From Drosophila persimilis (Eukaryota > Arthropoda > Insecta > Diptera > Drosophilidae), in assembly GCF_003286085.1 (NCBI RefSeq), contig NW_020825401.1, positions 186,001-250,000 on the forward strand: a DNA stretch of 64,000 nucleotides, written 5' to 3'. The position numbers and the translations under genes are program-made. Numbering within the stretch: position 1 is the stretch's first letter; every line of letters begins with the position of its first letter. This document shows, in pieces, positions 10,753 through 21,774 of the stretch. The notes under the pieces were generated by a model. The model had not been told where the DNA came from, made no database searches, and saw nothing but the letters and a program-made list of their open reading frames with translations.

Positions 10753-12285
10753 GAGCAATAGGAAGACCAACAAAAACCCTGGATAAGTGTTCAGATTACA
10801 CTAGAAAGCGAAAACTTGTAGATGCAACATGTCGTATAGATACGGATCATTTATCGGAGGCACTGTCAATTAAAAATACGAACAACAAGGAAAACAAGAG
10901 GTCGCATATAGCAAAAGCTGTATCTAAGGCAAGCCCGGTGAGACTTGACAGGATAAAGAATAGCATCATCACGCCACCGAATTCACAACCGAAGTCGTAT
11001 ACCAATGACGAGGCTTTGGCGTTGTTTTTAGACTTGGGAATGTTTATGGAGAAGTATTTAATATTGCGGTATTCCTTACAGCAGCATCAAGTCTATGTTC
11101 TTCCTGAATACAAACATATTAAAGATGCCAAATTAATGGCAGGGCCGGAAGAAAACTAAGTGACGGTTGAATCAGCAGTAGTAAAACTTCAAGACCTGGT
11201 GCAACATACTACGAAATGGCTCATTAAAAGCTTACCTCACCATCAAATTGAGAGTCTGCTTCTTCTCTGTACCATGACGGCTTAAGTCGGATACATCGGA
11301 ATATTGGAAAAATCCTCGACCTTCGTCTGCTCATTATTGACGTCCTATATTATTCAAATACGCCAAGGAATCTTCGGAACTAATAAAAGAATAATCAGAT
11401 TTCAAATATAAGACCGTTTGTACATAACGAAGAAACGAAGATAAATTCATTACTATGATTGATGGAAAAGTTCTTAACGAACTTACTAATACTAAATCGA
11501 CCTTGAAATGCGCATTTTGCAAAAAACACAGAAGGAATCTCAAAATTTGGATGATTCCATAATTGAAGGGGAAAATATAGAATTGGCATATCCCCATTAA
11601 ATGCAAGAATTAGATGTATGGAGTTTATTTTAAAGCTTGCATATACCATTCCGCGAGAGGGAAAATCTTTTGACAACAGCACGCCAGCCAACGAAATACA
11701 AAAGACTAGGAAAAAAATTATTCAAGAAAAATTCTTAGACAAACTATCACTGAAGGTGGACTGCCCCAAACAAGGATTTGGAAACACAAACGATGGAAAC
11801 TCATCACGGACATTCTTTGAGAAAAACGAAATTACTGCAGAAAAGATTGGGTGTCATTTTAAATATTTTAAACTGCAAAGACAAAATTGCAAAAGATTGG
11901 GTGTCATTTTAAATATTTTAAACTGCAAGGACAAAATAAATACCCGCAAGTTTGGTGAATATGCCTCGAAGACTGCAGATCTGTTACTGGAAAAATATCC
12001 TGAAAAGAAGCTAACTCCCACGCTTCAAAAAATTCTGGCACATGGTCAAATTTTAATTGAACATCAGAGCCTACCAATTGGAGAGATGTCAGGGGAAGCC
12101 CTGGAAACAAGAAACAAAGATTACAAAAAAAAGACAGGAATATGAATACGTTCAAGACATCACGAATTAAGCAAAACCAAGACCTTTTCAACATGTTCGC
12201 AGCCTCTTCAGATCCATATATTTCATCCATTAGATATGTTATATATTCCGATATTAAATCGGAAAGTAGTTATTCTTCAGAAATG
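10753..12285 (+). pseudogene. Decayed Transib transposase, copy 2 (main part)
   Basis: Repeat of 4621-6153 with the same stops and the same 50-bp internal duplication (11843-11942). The frame at its right end (SDPYISSIRYVIYSDIKSES) continues in phase after removal of element B and one AATG copy, into 21775-21863. Confidence 0.65.
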
Positions 12286-14106
12286 TGTAGCGCTTGTAGC
12301 AGGGAATGCTGAGGTTTTTGTGGCGCCATCTAACGCTCAGAGTGGCAGGCGAACGACAGGTCAAGGGAGAACCAAAAAGACGGTAACAGGTCAAAACGTC
12401 AGGCTATCTCTGTTGAAAATGCATCCAGGGACCTGTTAGAGGATTTGCCGCCAGAACGTTGGCGTCCCTATCGGCTATTCCCTCGTGAAAGTCAATTGAG
12501 TCGGTTGCGTATCGGTCCGACGGAAGGGAAAAACCAAGAATTTAGTGGAGAGAAAAACTCTAGGGAATCTAAATAGCCAAATCCAAGATTCGACTGCGAG
12601 ATTCTTGGTTGAAGGCGAGTGGGCTATTCAGTCGTCAGAAGCCGTATAGCGCTGAGTCCGGTTGGGGTAAGTGCTGCGGAGGAGAAGAGAAGGGCTAAAG
12701 GAGAATAAAGAGTTGTCCCATTTGTAGTCTTGGCGCTTAGTAAATCGAGGTAATCAGTGCGGATTCGATCGTCCAAGGAAGCCAGCCAGCAGACAACAGC
12801 AGCCGCAAGCCTAACAAAGTGGCGTTTAAACTTTTGGGACTGTCTGGAAAGCGCTCAGCCAAGCGCTCGGTCCCCCCCAAGCGGCTAGCTTCCCGAGGCG
12901 TTGGCGTCGGCACTTTAGTAGTCGAGCGCGACGCGACAGATAAGGAGGGCCCGTCCCTTGGTCGCGAGCAGATCGGCGGAGAGAAAGTGTTAATCTAGCA
13001 CCGTCGGAGATTGGCCGTTTGGCCTTTTCTTTGCTTTCGCGTACCCTTCACCTGCAGAAGCAGGGGAAAGAACTTGTGCTGTTCCCTTTCGCCCAGGAGG
13101 TGGAAAGGAAACATAGATAACAGTCGGGAGAAATAGAATAGGAAAAAAAGAGGAAGCAACGGATTGACAAAGTGATTGTATTCGTGTTCGTAAATGTATA
13201 ATTAATTTTGATCTCGGTGCGGAGTTAATTAGGAGAGAATTAGATTTGATTCCGGTAGTGGCTTCTCGTGACTCTCGCCGATCTGCAATTATGATTTCCC
13301 CCTACCTTGTGCCATTTTAAGTGTTTCTTCCACCACAGCAGCTTTAGGTATTCATCGAGGAAAGCGCTTTCGCCGATGGAGCCATAAACTGGAGAAAAGG
13401 TATGAGTGGACTTAAATTCTGTTATTAATAAAGTACAACTTGAAACAAGGGAATTAGGGCCGGTCGGTGAGCGGGAGGGAGAAGTGCCCACTCGAATTGG
13501 CTTCTGAACATTACGGAGTCAGCAAGCAAGTTAGTTTGTCCATTTCGGACTTATTTAGTATATCGTTTGTATTACACATAGCCAAGTATTTGTAGGAATT
13601 TTACACATATATTTCATTTAGCTACTCTTTTAATGTGGGGGATTATATTATGGTATTTGCGGGTAATATTATTGTTTTAGCCAGTAAGTGAATAAACTTT
13701 ATAATGTATTAATCTACCGTTTTGCTTTCGCTGGCAAATTCCCCATGTAGGACGTCCCGGACAAAGGGGCCATTCCGTCATTAAATCGAACGGTTTTGAA
13801 TGGCCATGGTAGGGCGGGCGACACGACCTCGACAACACCAGAGGCGGAGTTGAGATACCTTTCCAGCACAAATCCACAATTCTATCCAGGGATAAACAGC
13901 GTCTCCCGGTTAAGCATTTTCGTCGCGACACGCTACTTCATTCGCGGTATAATGCGTATAGGCCACCAGCAGGAGGGGGGGCAAGAACATCACTCCAATA
14001 GCCGACGAGCAGAGGCCGGAAACCCAAAGCGTGTGCTCCCCTTCGCTGAATAACAGCTAGCCTGGCAGGATTTATATACACAGACGTGCGTAGGTGACAC
14101 GTTACA
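12286..14106 (+). repeat. Element B 5' LTR (1821 bp)
   Basis: Begins TGTAGCGC and ends CGTTACA. It carries several AATAAA motifs (for example near 12704 and 13427) and a TTTATATACA near 14080. Relative to the 3' LTR it lacks 42 bp around 12866 (aagc here, a longer segment at 20488-20533 there). Confidence 0.95.
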
Positions 14107-14142
14107 TTTATGAATCATAGATATAGTATTATAACTAAAAAT

Positions 14143-14160
14143 TGGCGCCCAACGTGGGGC
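14143..14160 (+). promoter_or_regulatory. Element B primer-binding site (tRNA-Lys)
   Basis: TGGCGCCCAACGTGGGGC, an 18-nt match to the complement of the tRNA-Lys(CUU) 3' end from memory. It starts 36 nt after the LTR end at 14106. The LTR end itself is fixed by the 3' LTR and the AATG target duplication, so the gap is real in this copy. Confidence 0.85.
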
Positions 14161-15320
14161 CACACCTATTCAGGTGTGACACCATTAACACTGTGACATC
14201 CTTTTTTTTTGTTTTTAAAACTTCCCGATTCAGCATAGACGGCATTGACCAAAATTGTTTCTCTGGAAATGGTCATTGCTCAAGAATACCTTCTTTTCTC
14301 AACACCAAGTAGAGGGCTCGTCAGTCGATTCGGAAAACGGAAGCAGAAGTTTTGACTTTTCATCCGGCCACGACTTAGGAGCTTTCCGAAAAGTGCATCG
14401 ATCTTAATAATACCCTACTTTTTCTGAGGCAGGAGCCTTAAACATGGTCTTTCGGGCGCATAGGACTGCAGAGGGAATCTCGTTTACTTACGGAACCCTG
14501 CCCACGGCTGAAGGACTGTGCGGAAGGCTTAGCCGTTGCTGCTGATGAGCTTTAGCGCGTGGGACATACTCGGATTAATCTTGATTATAGAATTCCGTTG
14601 GCCACGAGTGAAATCAGAAGCAGCATGCTCATTTCAAGTGTAGAGTGCCGAGCCGAGGTGTTTGGACAACAGCGGCGCGAATCAAAGCAGCAGCTGGCCA
14701 CGGCTCGCGCATGCAGTTGTTGTTGGTTTTAATTAGACAGCGACAAGTGCAAGGCGTCTGCGCGCGTACACATTCTTTTCATTTTCTTTTGTGCTTAGGA
14801 ATTGGGGTCTCAATTAGCATAGGGTCCGTTTCGCATGGGGATTAGCTATGCGTAAGGCAAAAATTTTTATGACTTTATTTTATCGTATCATATTCTTTGC
14901 GCTCTATTCTTGTGGTTTACATTCCATGTGTGTTATTTGGTAGGGCTGTTGATTTGCTAGCTCTCTCGCTGTACAAGGGAAGCGAGACTTGAGAACAGCT
15001 GTGGCGTTTGCTGGGCCATTGACCCTAAGTTGGCAACGTAGGAAGCTATGAATTATAACACGAGGAATCAGTTCTCTTTGTAATTTGAGTTCACGTAAAA
15101 TTACCTATTATTTTTGAATTTTTAAGTCATCTTAGGTTTGCTAGCATAAGTTATCTGACTTTTAACTAGAATTTTTAATTTAGCTTTACTATTAACACAT
15201 TTTTAACTTTGGTTTTGTCTGCGTTTGATAAGTAAGTGTTTAGGTTTTGTCGTGTAGTTTTTGTGGGGCATATTTTTGTCAGGACAGTTAGGAATTAAGT
15301 TTGATTTATTTCTTTTTACA
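14161..15320 (+). other. Element B 5' leader
   Basis: About 1.16 kb between the primer-binding site and the gag start with no supported gene. It begins with a small inverted repeat, CACACCTATTCAGGTGTG (14161-14178), that could form a hairpin directly after the primer site. T-rich sequence precedes gag. Packaging and translation signals are expected here, but none is identifiable by sight. Confidence 0.6.
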
Positions 15321-16658
15321 ATGGAAAACCCCGATAACGAGCCTGAACCGGCTCCGGCGCCAAAATGCCAGTTGTGTGGGAAAACTTTGGCTTCGGCTCC
15401 TACATTGAAAACAAAGTGCAGTCACGAGTTTCACAAAACTTGTATTGAGTCACATGTCAAGACCCATACTACCTGTCCCACATGCAAGACGCTATGCGTC
15501 GATAGAAGTACTCCTCATAATACCAGGTCCCAGGCCAAGCAAAACGAGGCAGCAGCCATAACCGCTGAAAGAGTTAGTAGCATGGTTACACAGGCCATCA
15601 GCACGATGCAAAACGAGGTGGTAGCCCAGCTCACGGACAAAATGGCTCAAATCATTCAGTCCAGCATAGCAGCACATTTCCAAGAGACTGGCAATAGTAT
15701 TCCTCAAGGGAATAGACGTGGGGAAGCGGATAATCCGGTCCAACAAAATAGGGACAGAGAAGTGGGGGAAACATTCCGACAGGGGCTGAATAGTCAGTAT
15801 TCAGCACAGTTTCCGAGCTACGACCGTCCAAGCAGTGCAGTCTCAGATCTGAGTCAGCGACCGGACAAAGTCGCCCATATCCTCAATAGTTGGAAATTAC
15901 GTTTTAATGGGACCCAAGAAGGATTGAGCATTGATAACTTTCTCTATAGGGTAGAGGCTTTGACGCATCAGACTCTCGAAGGAAATTTTCCAGTTCTTTG
16001 CAGTAACGCCAGTCTGCTTTTTGACGGAAAGGCCAGAGATTTTTATTGGCGTTACCACAAGACTTCCGGATCGATGAGATGGGACCGGTTATGCCAAGCC
16101 CTAAGAAAGCAGTTTAGGGATTCTCGAACCGATGTGGATATCAGAGAAGCGATAAGGGACAGGAAGCAAAAAGAAAAAGAAAATTTCGATTCCTTCCACG
16201 ACGCCCTGATACAGCTGATGGATGATTTGGAAACTCCCATGTCAGAGAAAGCGATTGTGGAAACCTTACGGCGCAATTTGCGACCTGAAATTAGACATGA
16301 GCTCCTGAATGTCCAAACCGACTCCGTAGAACGTTTGAGAGAAGTCTGTCGTAGAAGGGAGGGTTTTCTCGACGACGTTAGGCGGAGTCATGGGTACCAG
16401 AAATTGATTCCTTTGCGGAAACAGGTTGCGGACGAGGTGGCAGCCGTGGCACTGATTTGCTGGAATTGCCGAAAGGAGGGGCATCGCTACCACGATTGCG
16501 ATAGCAAAAGGAAAATTTTTTGCTTTGGGTGCGGAGCACCTAATAAATATAAGCCGTCGTGTAGCAAGTGCCAAAAAAACGGCAAAGTGAACACCCAGCC
16601 TCGCCAGCCGGTCAGTGTTCAGCGCAAGCAGCCGAGTGCAGAGGCGAAATCCCAGTAG
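15321..16658 (+). CDS. Element B Gag with N-terminal RING-H2 motif
   Basis: I chose the ATG at 15321 (ttttacaATGG), which gives 445 residues. Residues 16-55 carry C16-x2-C19, C33-x-H35, H38-x2-C41 and C52-x2-C55, the exact C3H2C3 spacing of a RING-H2 finger. A coiled-coil-like region follows (about 80-130, MVTQAISTMQNEVVAQL). The capsid-like retrotransposon Gag domain is at about 200-345, with RDFYWRYHKTSG, WDRLCQALRKQF and FDSFHDALIQLMDDLE. A CCHC knuckle follows (CWNCRKEGHRYHDC, about 380-393), then a second atypical Cys cluster (CFGCGAPNKYKPSCSKC). Gag packages the RNA. RING fingers usually bind E2 ubiquitin-conjugating enzymes; that role here is inference. The frame is intact and overlaps pol by 91 nt. 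Confidence 0.9.
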   Translation: MENPDNEPEPAPAPKCQLCGKTLASAPTLKTKCSHEFHKTCIESHVKTHTTCPTCKTLCVDRSTPHNTRSQAKQNEAAAITAERVSSMVTQAISTMQNEVVAQLTDKMAQIIQSSIAAHFQETGNSIPQGNRRGEADNPVQQNRDREVGETFRQGLNSQYSAQFPSYDRPSSAVSDLSQRPDKVAHILNSWKLRFNGTQEGLSIDNFLYRVEALTHQTLEGNFPVLCSNASLLFDGKARDFYWRYHKTSGSMRWDRLCQALRKQFRDSRTDVDIREAIRDRKQKEKENFDSFHDALIQLMDDLETPMSEKAIVETLRRNLRPEIRHELLNVQTDSVERLREVCRRREGFLDDVRRSHGYQKLIPLRKQVADEVAAVALICWNCRKEGHRYHDCDSKRKIFCFGCGAPNKYKPSCSKCQKNGKVNTQPRQPVSVQRKQPSAEAKSQ

Positions 16659-19600
16659 GGATACTTAAAACTACCGCCCAGCTTCCGTCTGAGAAATCAG
16701 AATCCGACATACACCAAGCTTTAGTCTGGCCACAACTAGTCCATGCCAGATCCCATTCGCTTTTCACCAACGACCAACCCAGTAATAAGTCCCTCACAAG
16801 GAGTGCAAGAAGGATGAGAGCGTTCCGGCAGGCGGCGAAAGCGATAAATTGCATTCGTTACAAGCAGAAGGACAAGCGTCCATATGCGGAAGTTCGCCTG
16901 TTGGATCAAACGGTCCTTGGTCTATTGGACACCGGAGCAGCTATAAGTGTTATAGGCGGAAAGTTAGCAGAACGCGTAATCCAAAGCCGAATTCCTTTTA
17001 AGAGAGGAGTTGTAAATGCTTCCACTGCGGATGGACGGAGGCAAGAGGTAGTGGGACGACTGCGAACACCGGTGCGGTATAAGGGTGCAGTGAAGGACCT
17101 TGAGCTGCACATTATTCCATCGCTCAGCCAGGACTTGTATTTAGGGATCGATTTTTGGTCAAGTTTCGATTTATTACCACCCAGCATGTCGCTGGCAGAG
17201 ATAGTTCATGAACCGCAGAACCTCAGCCGAGGGGAAATGGATCAGTTGCAAGCAACCATCAATTTATTTCCTTCGTTTTCCGTTTCCGGTCTGGGAAAGA
17301 CGGCTCTGCTTTCGCATTCAATTGATGTAGGTGATGCAAAAGCCGTGAAGCAGAGACACTTCCCTGTATCTCCTGCGGTAGAGAAATTGTTATATGCGGA
17401 GATAGATCGGATGCTCAGCTTAGGGGTGATAGAGGAATCCGATAGTGCGTGGTCATCACCGGTAGTATTGGTGCAGAAGCCAGGAAAGGTGAGGCTATGT
17501 TTGGATAGTAGGAAAGTTAACGCGGTGACCAAAAAGGACGCGTATCCGTTACCACAAATTGATGGGATTTTAGGACGTCTTCCTAAGGCGATGTTTATTT
17601 CGAGCCTGGATCTTAAGGATGCCTATTGGCAAGTTCCCTTAGAGCCGAGCTCACGCGATAAAACAGCGTTCACGGTTCCGGGGAAACCTCTCTACCAGTA
17701 TAAGGTGATGCCTTTTGGTCTCACTAACGCTTCGCAGACCATGACAAGGCTGATGGACAAGGTAATTCCGGCCAGTTTAAGAAATGAAGTTTTTGTGTAC
17801 CTGGACGACCTTTTGATTGTGTCGGACAGTTTTGAGTCACATCGGAGGGTGTTGAGTGAAGTGGCAAGTTACATAAAAGCGGCAGGGTTAACGCTGAATG
17901 TGGAGAAAAGCAAGTTTTGCATGAAGTCAGTGCGGTATTTGGGGCATATAGTAGGTGAAGGGGTGATTCGTACAGATCCGGATAAGATTTCGGCTATGTC
18001 CGATTTTCCTTTGCCAAAAGCCCTAAAGTCTCTGCGTCGCTTCCTAGGTATGGTAGGCTGGTACAGGAAGTTTATAAGCAACTTCGCATCGGTAGCCGCG
18101 CCTCTCACGGACTTGCTCAAACCCAGACAGAAATTTTCAATGACTCCAGCGGGTCAGGAGGCTTTTGAAAAGTTGAAGGAGATGCTTTGCAAACCATTCT
18201 ATGTTCACTGCGACGCTAGCAAGACAGGCGTTGGGGGAGTGCTGGTGCAGAAGACGCCGGAGGGGGACGAATATCCGATTGCGTTTGTATCGAAAAAACT
18301 CAACAAAGCCCAAAAGAATTATTCGGTCACCGAACAAGAATGTCTGGCCGCAATAGTTTGCATAAATAGGTTCAGAGCTTACATCGAGGGGCATGAATTT
18401 ACTGTAATCACTGATCACGCCTCCTTAAAGTGGCTCATGTCACAAACCGACTTACACTCACGTCTAGCCCGATGGGCATTAAAGCTGCAGAGTTTCTCGT
18501 TCAAAATCGAGCATCGTAGCGGCAGGCTTAATGTGGTTCCGGATGCTCTTTCTCGCGTAAATGAGGAGGGAGTGGCGACTCTAGACGCGAGCAATGGGTT
18601 GTTGGTGGATTTGGAATCGCCAGAATTCAAGGCAGAAGATTACGTGGAGATCGTAGAAAGGGTTAAGGCCAATATTGATAAGTTGCCAGATCTCAAAATT
18701 GTAGATAACTTGTTGTATCGTAGGTCAGATCACGCAACAGGAGAGGTGCTACATGATGTGTTCATTTGGAAACTCTGGATTCCTCAAGGGTTGGTGGTTG
18801 ATGTTTTGCGTAACGCGCACGACAATCCACTGGCTTCCCATGGAGGCATTCACAAAACCCTAGAAAGGATACGGCGGTATTATTACTGGCCTGGTTTAGT
18901 TGCCGATGTGAAGAAGTATATCCAGGCTTGTGATGTCTGCAAGACTACCAAGGCCCCCAATACAATCCAGAGACCGAAGATTGGAATTGCGCCCGAGTCA
19001 CAACGTTTCTTCCAGAAATTATATGTAGATTTCCTGGGGCCATATCCCCGTTCAAGAAGTGGACATATAGGCATCTTTATCGTCCTCGATCACTATTCTA
19101 AATATGTGTTTCTTAAGGCAGTGAAGAAGTTGACCGCGGACGTGGTAGTCAAATACATGCAGCAAGATCTTTTTCATGCTTTCGGGGTTCCGGAGACAAT
19201 AGTATCCGACAATGGCACACAATTTAAGTCTGAGGCATTCCAAAAGCTACTCCGGGAATATAAAGTTTCGCACACTCTCACGGCCCTGTACGCACCCCAA
19301 GCTAATGCTTCCGAACGTGTAAATCGCTCGGTGATTGCAGCAATCCGATCTTACGTGCGCGAGGATCAGAAGGACTGGGACGAGCACCTCAGCAGCATTT
19401 GCTGCGCATTGCGTTCGGCGGTGCATGCAAGTCTGAATGCAACTCCTTATTATATGGTGTTCGGACAGCATTTCATCACTTCCGGGGCAACATACAAGCT
19501 TCTGAGAGCATTGCGGGTGATTGATGACAGGTCAGCAGTTTTCTCGCGGGAGGATTCATTAGACTTGGTTCGAAGCAAGGCTCTAGAAGTCATGAAAAAA

Positions 19601-19836
19601 CAGAATGATAAGAATGAACGGCAGTATAACTTACGGTCTAGAGACATATCCTACAATGTCGGCCAGGAGGTGTTCCGAAGAAATTTCAGGCAGAGCAATT
19701 TTCAGTCAGGGTACAGTTGGGTCCGGCCTTTCTGAAGGCCAGGGTCAAAAAGAAGATAGGGCAGGCCTACTATGAGTTAGAGGATTTGCAGGGTCGTTAC
19801 GTAGGACGGTTTCACGCGAAAGATCTTCGTCAGTAA
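16568..19836 (+). CDS. Element B Pol: protease, RT, RNase H, integrase
   Basis: One open frame runs from the gag overlap to a stop at 19735. Positions counted from 16568 are: protease LLDTGAAISVIGG (D about 121); RT with FISSLDLKDAYWQVPLEP and the YLDD box at about 411; RNase H with TDHASLKWL near 616; integrase zinc finger HGGIHKTLERIRRYYY with C-x2-C near 758-800. The integrase DDE residues are at about 821 (VDFLGP), 881 (SDNGTQF) and 916 (SERVNR). At 19735 the frame ends early, but homologous-looking sequence continues in the next frame (YYELEDLQGRYVGRFHAKDL) to a stop at about 19836. One small frameshift has therefore cut off the last 35 or so residues. Everything else looks functional. 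Confidence 0.9.
16574..16580 (+). promoter_or_regulatory. Gag-pol -1 frameshift site A_AAA_AAC
   Basis: The heptamer lies in the zero frame of gag (codons AAA 16575-16577 and AAC 16578-16580), inside the gag/pol overlap. Pol is in the -1 frame. This is a classical X_XXY_YYZ slippery sequence and explains Pol expression as a Gag-Pol fusion. I did not find a downstream pseudoknot by eye. Confidence 0.75.
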
Positions 19837-19896
19837 GCCAACTGCTTCAAGCTGTCCTGTTATCATTCTTGGGAGTGTGACCCCCAAGCCTGATCT

Positions 19897-19911
19897 TTCG
19901 GGGGGGGCTTT
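19897..19911 (+). promoter_or_regulatory. Element B polypurine-tract region
   Basis: A run of eight G (19900-19907) just before the 3' LTR at 19912 is the only purine tract there and is the likely plus-strand primer site. It is followed by cttt, which is unusual for a tract end. Confidence 0.5.
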
Positions 19912-21774
19912 TGTAGCGCTTGTAGCAGGGAATGCTGAGGTTTTTGTGGCGCCATCTAACGCTCAGAGTGGCAGGCGAACGACAGGTCAAGGGAGAACCA
20001 AAAAGACGGTAACAGGTCAAAACGTCAGGCTATCTCTGTTGAAAATGCATCCAGGGACCTGTTAGAGGATTTGCCGCCAGAACGTTGGCGTCCCTATCGG
20101 CTATTCCCTCGTGAAAGTCAATTGAGTCGGTTGCGTATCGGTCCGACGGAAGGGAAAAACCAAGAATTTAGTGGAGAGAAAAACTCTAGGGAATCTAAAT
20201 AGCCAAATCCAAGATTCGACTGCGAGATTCTTGGTTGAAGGCGAGTGGGCTATTCAGTCGTCAGAAGCCGTATAGCGCTGAGTCCGGTTGGGGTAAGTGC
20301 TGCGGAGGAGAAGAGAAGGGCTAAAGGAGAATAAAGAGTTGTCCCATTTGTAGTCTTGGCGCTTAGTAAATCGAGGTAATCAGTGCGGATTCGATCGTCC
20401 AAGGAAGCCAGCCAGCAGACAACAGCAGCCGCAAGCCTAACAAAGTGGCGTTTAAACTTTTGGGACTGTCTGGAAAGCGCTCAGCCATCGGAGAAGCGAG
20501 CGTGGAAGCAGAGGGAGAAGACATTTGGGCAACGCTCGGTCCCCCCCAAGCGGCTAGCTTCCCGAGGCGTTGGCGTCGGCCCTTTAGTAGTCGAGCGCGA
20601 CGCGACAGATAAGGAGGGCCCGTCCCTTGGTCGCGAGCAGATCGGCGGAGAGAAAGTGTTAATCTAGCACCGTCGGAGATTGGCCGTTTGGCCTTTTCTT
20701 TGCTTTCGCGTACCCTTCACCTGCAGAAGCAGGGGAAAGAACTTGTGCTGTTCCCTTTCGCCCAGGAGGTGGAAAGGAAACATAGATAACAGTCGGGAGA
20801 AATAGAATAGGAAAAAAAGAGGAAGCAACGGATTGACAAAGTGATTGTATTCGTGTTCGTAAATGTATAATTAATTTTGATCTCGGTGCGGAGTTAATTA
20901 GGAGAGAATTAGATTTGATTCCGGTAGTGGCTTCTCGTGACTCTCGCCGATCTGCAATTATGATTTCCCCCTACCTTGTGCCATTTTAAGTGTTTCTTCC
21001 ACCACAGCAGCTTTAGGTATTCATCGAGGAAAGCGCTTTCGCCGATGGAGCCATAAACTGGAGAAAAGGTATGAGTGGACTTAAATTCTGTTATTAATAA
21101 AGTACAACTTGAAACAAGGGAATTAGGGCCGGTCGGTGAGCGGGAGGGAGAAGTGCCCACTCGAATTGGCTTCTGAACATTACGGAGTCAGCAAGCAAGT
21201 TAGTTTGTCCATTTCGGACTTATTTAGTATATCGTTTGTATTACACATAGCCAAGTATTTGTAGAAATTTTACACATATATTTCATTTAGCTACTCTTTT
21301 AATGTGGGGGATTATATTATGGTATTTGCGGGTAATATTATTGTTTTAGCCAGTAAGTGAATAAACTTTATAATGTATTAATCTACCGTTTTGCTTTCGC
21401 TGGCAAATTCCCCATGTAGGACGTCCCGGACAAAGGGGCCATTCCGTCATTAAATCGAACGGTTTGGAATGGCCATGGTAGGGCGGGCGACACGACCTCG
21501 ACAACAGCAGAGGCGGAGTTAAGATACCTTTCCAGCACAAATCCACAATTCTATCCAGGGATAAACAGTGTCTCCCGGTTAAGCATTTTCGTCGTGACAC
21601 GCTACTTCATTCGCGGTATAATGCGTATAGGCCACCAGCAGGAGGGGGGGCAAGAACATCACTCCAATAGCCGACGAGCAGAGGCCGGAAACCCAAAGCG
21701 TGTGCTCCCCTTCGCTGAATAACAGCTAGCCTGGCAGGATTTATATACACAGACGTGCGTAGGTGACACGTTGC
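19912..21774 (+). repeat. Element B 3' LTR (1863 bp)
   Basis: Starts TGTAGCGC, ends GTTGCA, and is followed by AATG (21775-21778), the target-site duplication. It matches the 5' LTR except for 42 extra bases at about 20488-20533 and about ten substitutions. Confidence 0.95.

Larger units (their letters stand above)
6566..12697. repeat. 6132-bp direct tandem duplication, unit 2
   Basis: Second unit. Here the right edge (12697) runs on into the remainder of B's 5' LTR, so this unit joins the complete B element, while unit 1 joins the A integrase to its left. No clear microhomology is visible at the breakpoints: the left flank of unit 1 ends in ccctg and the units end in gggcta. Confidence 0.95.
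12286..21774 (+). mobile_element. Element B: nearly full-length Ty3/gypsy retrotransposon with 1.8-kb LTRs
   Basis: Structure is LTR, tRNA-Lys primer-binding site, long leader, gag, pol in the -1 frame, G-rich tract, LTR, in about 9.5 kb. It is flanked by the 4-bp duplication AATG (12282-12285 and 21775-21778). The LTRs differ by one 42-bp indel and about ten substitutions by eye, so the insertion is young. The long LTRs, lysine primer and long leader suggest an Osvaldo/Ulysses-like lineage, but I cannot name the family. A frameshift near the end of pol is the only coding lesion I see. Confidence 0.9.

Noticed and set aside
14161-14178. Hairpin after the B primer site as a terminator or riboswitch
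   Set aside because: Only a short inverted repeat (CACACCT/AGGTGTG). It is kept as part of the leader description.
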